From Tyto alba (lineage: Eukaryota; Chordata; Aves; Strigiformes; Tytonidae), in contig NW_024881301.1 in assembly GCF_018691265.1 (NCBI RefSeq), positions 8,197,752 to 8,261,751 of the forward strand: a stretch of DNA of 64,000 nt. The letters are read 5' to 3'. Below the pieces are notes generated by a model. The model made no database searches, had not been told where the DNA came from, and saw only the letters and a program-made list of their open reading frames with translations. The translations under genes and the position numbers were made by a program. Below, piece after piece: positions 60,031 to 64,000 of the stretch (the first letter of the stretch is position 1; each line of letters opens with the position of its first letter).

Positions 60031-63000
60031 GTGTGCCCGCTTACGCTTAATATAAAGAGACCCCAAACCGCCATTAATTCTTCCCGTACGTCATGTCACA
60101 AGCAACGATCAGTTTATATCAGACGTACAAACAGCACCCAGAGCTGCAGCTTTTCTCCCAGGCTGGACACTCGGCTACAGATGTGCTGTGGACAACCGTC
60201 CATGGCCCGAACTGCCGTTACTGTCACTGGTATGCAAAGCCTTTAATTATCTATGGAGCCCAACAGATGTGAAGCACATTTAGATGCTTTAATTAACTTG
60301 AAGAATTATGAAGTCGTGCCTGTAACTGAAATACAGTTTTGCCTTTTGTAAACCATTTGACATAAGAATGATGAGGCTAAGAATTAGATATAAGAATACA
60401 TGTAAATATTTATACTACATTCATTACAGCAGTATCTGAGCGTATGTTTATGTTGTAACCTCCACTTCTACAACTGTTAATTTTGCTTTGCTGTATAACC
60501 CCCTGCGCTGCCTATTGCGTGGTGCCACGGGCACCCTCCTGCAGGGACTGCTTGGGTCTGGGACAATTCACGTAAAATCCCTTTCTCTGGGCAATATATT
60601 TCCCATGCTCTCAGTGCAAGACTTGCTGAGGCTTCAAAACCAGGACACTGGATGGAGAAGACTGCTGACCTAAACCAGGCTGACAACCCCTACCTTGTAT
60701 AGCCCCAACAAACTAAACCACCTCATGTCATATTTCAAAGTCCTCTGAAACAGAGATCCAGCCACCTCATTTCACTACGGCAAGAAAATTCTGTGGCAGG
60801 GATCCAGTAGCTGCTGTCATCAAAATGCTGACAGAAACTGAGGTTAAGGGTACTAAATGTTTCGCTGTTAACAGAGCCAATGCAATGTGGTTTTTTGAAG
60901 ATGGCGAAAGGAGGACTGAGGACTGCTGGTGATGGTGCTGAGATACATGCAAAGCTGTGAAAATAACTTTGAATAAGATTTTAGAAGTCTTCTAACTAAA
61001 TAAAATACATGTGTATTTCAATCTAATGTTTTGTTCTAGCTTTAATGATTTTTTTTTTCATTGAAAATATTAGCCAATAGAGTGAAAAAAACTAATTTGG
61101 GGAAAAAATGTCAAAAGGCTTGATTTTGAAAAGTTCAAAACAGAACTTGTTGTGCCTTGGCATTTTCCTCCTACATTTTCTAGTAAATAAACTGTTTATC
61201 CAAAATAACCCATCTAGTTCTACACTTATTATAGTGAAAAGCAATGTTAGTAATTACATATGCACACACACTCACACAGGAATTTACCTTTTTTTTTTTT
61301 TTTCCCCGTGGAATAGAACTGCAAGCGCTGCAGGCAGAAGTTTTGACCAAAGGGTGTTTTGGAGCTTTTGTATTAGAAAATTAAACAATCTGACAGAGTA
61401 TTTCTGATTTTTCCTACTGAACCCCATGACACTTGCCTCTTATCCCATTCCAGAAGATCTCTTTTGCAGTCAGCATCTTCCAGGAGGTGGTCCCAGCAAA
61501 GACTTTCCCTCAGCATCCCCCATTCTGCCTTCCCAGCCCGTCTCTTCTGCTGCCCCAAGCACCAGGCACAGTCATCAGAGGTCTCAGTGTGTGATGGTTC
61601 CTGAACTGGACTGACACTAGTCATTTAACACTGTCACTTTGTTTCTCCTAAGCTAATAAAAAAACAGGTTTTGTCATTTCCGTGAACACATTTCTTCTCC
61701 GCGCCATTAATTTCACCAGTCAGTGCCCTCAGCGTGACACTGGGCAGTAGCAGTTCCCTTGCTGTCCTCCTTGAAGAATGAGTTTTGCTTTGCAAGGGAC
61801 AATTAAATTTTTCTGGCAGGATGGAGAGGAGGAGCACCATCGTGCTCTCAGCAGTCGCATCCCTTGGGGAGCAGGTGGGAGATGCTGGCCACTGCCAGGA
61901 GCAGAGCCTGGGAGAGCCAGCTTGCATGGGACAGGGATTTGCCCCCTCAACAGGCATTGTCAGGCTGCTGGGGAGCCCAGCACAGGGAGCCCGGGCTCCT
62001 CGCGCGGGGCAGTTTCGCGTTTACACTGCAGGGACATCTCTCACCTCCATCCCCATAGCTAATAGCAATTCTGGTTACTGGGTCTCAGCCACAGACTGTT
62101 TCGTGCTATGCCTGCTTCATTCACCTGCTATTATCCTCTGCTGTTCTTCAGAAATTACTGCCAAATTATGCTGCTCTTTTTTTTTTTTTTTTTTTTCTTC
62201 TCCATCATTAATTTATTTTCTAGGGTGGAGAGCTTCCCAGATCACCCTCCACCCACTTACACACATGCGTGCACACACACTTTATAGAAAGTGTTTACTT
62301 ATGCGGGGGCAATAGTTTAAAAGGTAAATGAAATAGAGGACGCAGCCTGGATTGGCTTAGCAACACAAACAGTGCCAGCAGGTAAAGGGCCCAGGCCTGT
62401 TCTTTCCCACCTCAGAATTGTTTTAAAATGACACCCCTTCATAATTAATTGTACAGCACCTGATTAGTCACTATTGACAGACCTAGAGCCAATTGACTCT
62501 TTTTTCTTCTTCTTCTTCTTTTTTTTTTTTTTTTTTTTTAATCTGGCTGAGGAGAAAATATGAAGTGCTTGTAACTACACATACAATATACCTCCTGGTG
62601 ATTACATCAGGCAGCTGAGCAATTACAGCCAGTAGTATCAGCTCAGGAGCTGGAGGCTACAACAGCAGGATCACAGCGCAGCCTTAGCCTTTAATATGAA
62701 AATGAAGAAGGGAAGCAACAAATCCAATAAAACCTAGAAGTCAAACAAAGCCAACTGGGAGTTTGTTTGTTGATAAGTTGAAGGAAGAAATGCGGCTGAT
62801 AAAGCCAGGCGCTTCTTCTGTTTCTCCGGTCTCTCTGGTGGATGAGGAGGATTGAACTACTCAGGAGGCAGCCGGAATCCACCCAAGTGAGAAGGCAACC
62901 CCAGTGGCAGAAAACACGTGTGTGTGCTTCATTAGCAATAGAGTTGGTTCAGAAGGGGTGGGTTTGTACCCATTTCCACTTCCAGGCATCTGTGAGTGCT

Positions 63001-64000
63001 TTGCAAAGCAAATAAATTTGCTCTGGGACAGGACAAGGACACACCACACCAGGGGAAGGTACTGGCAGCTTTTGCTCACCTTGATCTAAAATAGCATTAT
63101 CGTGCTGGAAGCTTTGAAAGAACAAAGTCAGTCTCCATTACCAAGAAAACAGTTGAGGTCCTCCATCTCCAAATCTCCAGCAGCCCGCTTCCAGACATGC
63201 TGCTTTCGTGCACCTCAACGCTGTATCAGTTTAACTCAACCATTGTACAACCCAGTAAAGCTGAGTCCTGCCACTGTGCAAACACTCTACACTCTAAGAG
63301 GATCCGTACAAGACCTTAGCCAACTTCAGAGTACTTCTGAGTAAGGTATTAAGCCAATATCAGTACCTACATAGGCGCTTGCTCCACTGTGAGTTAATCA
63401 GTTTAAACCCATACCTTTAGATAAATACTTGTGTACAGGCAGACAATGACTTGGGATTTGACCAAAGCTCAGTGAATACAATGTTAATGAATGTGTGCTC
63501 TGAATAAATAAATAATTAAAGAGCCACTTAATTAAGGCTCCTCTGCAGCCATTCTTCTTGCAGAAGAGGCACTATATGCAGAAAACCTCAGGGTCAGCTC
63601 TAAAGCAGATTACATGAATTTGGCAACAGATCTGCTGTTCTGAAAGCTGAGGACCTCATCAGGAATATGTTGCTCTGGAAAAGATCTCCTGCATGGAAAG
63701 GCCTCTGCATGGCCCGTATCTAAACTCCTTTGACACAGGTGATTGTACATCCCAGCTGTAGTGACTTCCAAATGTAGGCCCAGAAGCACAGGATACTGCA
63801 GAGCTGAGATCCCACAGCTGACTGACACGAACCATCTTCGCTCCAGGAGGAGTCCAAGCCACGTTGGGTCCAAGGTGACAACCACTTCTAAACATGTCTA
63901 GCCCTGGATTGGGTTAGCATGCATGGTCCAAATGTGTGTAGAGTTATGTTCTCAGTTTAAACCAGTATAAAAGGTAGCATATGGTTAGTAGAAATTCCAC
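60031..64000. other. AT-rich intergenic DNA with TAAT/GATA-rich blocks
   Basis: Blocks at about 60220-60450, 62420-62480 and 63360-63560 are AT-rich, repeat-free and carry TTAATTA, TTATCT and TTTAAT motifs. T runs occur near 61288, 62178 and 62519. No gene was recognised. Confidence 0.4.

Noticed and set aside
61480..61500. CTCF-like CCAGGAGGTGG string
   Set aside because: Matches only the core and departs from the consensus on the right side; not enough to call a boundary.

Overview
The window looks like vertebrate, most probably avian, nuclear DNA. It has spliced exons with GT-AG borders, CpG islands at a developmental gene, few recognisable interspersed repeats, many short homopolymers and microsatellites, and compact introns. 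I could not fix the species from the sequence.

The only gene I can support with confidence is GATA6, on the minus strand. Five coding exons are readable with consistent phases: exon 2 (ATG at 13783, donor after 12862), exon 3 with the N-terminal GATA zinc finger (9226-9060), exon 4 with the C-terminal finger (5755-5630), exon 5 with the basic tail (4173-4086) and exon 6 (3991-3885). Together they encode 470 residues. The last coding exon, which carries the conserved C-terminus, is not found between 1 and 3884, so the gene runs off the left edge of the window. Identity rests on the long N-terminal extension before a second in-frame Met (residue 136), the two fingers, the tail, and the exon 6 Ser/Thr-rich segment, which fit GATA6 rather than GATA4 or GATA5.

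Upstream of the ATG (13.8-15.4 kb) lies a CpG island. It contains a block at about 15275-15366 that resembles the human GATA6 5' untranslated exon as I remember it, and a cluster of five WGATAR motifs at 14865-14978. A second compact element at 16065-16180 combines GATA and E-box motifs inside a perfect 13-bp inverted repeat. CpG-rich, homopolymer-rich DNA continues to about 21.2 kb.

From about 21.5 kb to the right end I see no convincing protein-coding gene. This fits the 5' gene desert expected beside GATA6. It contains several AT-rich, repeat-free blocks with TAAT/GATA/SOX-type motifs that look like conserved noncoding elements (about 25.06-25.56, 33.98-34.48, 39.89-40.14, 60.22-60.45 and 63.36-63.56 kb). 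It also has an isolated GC/CpG-rich island at about 59.0-60.03 kb, and one unexplained minus-strand open frame (42964-42712) with a good splice acceptor and a downstream AATAAA that could be a terminal exon.
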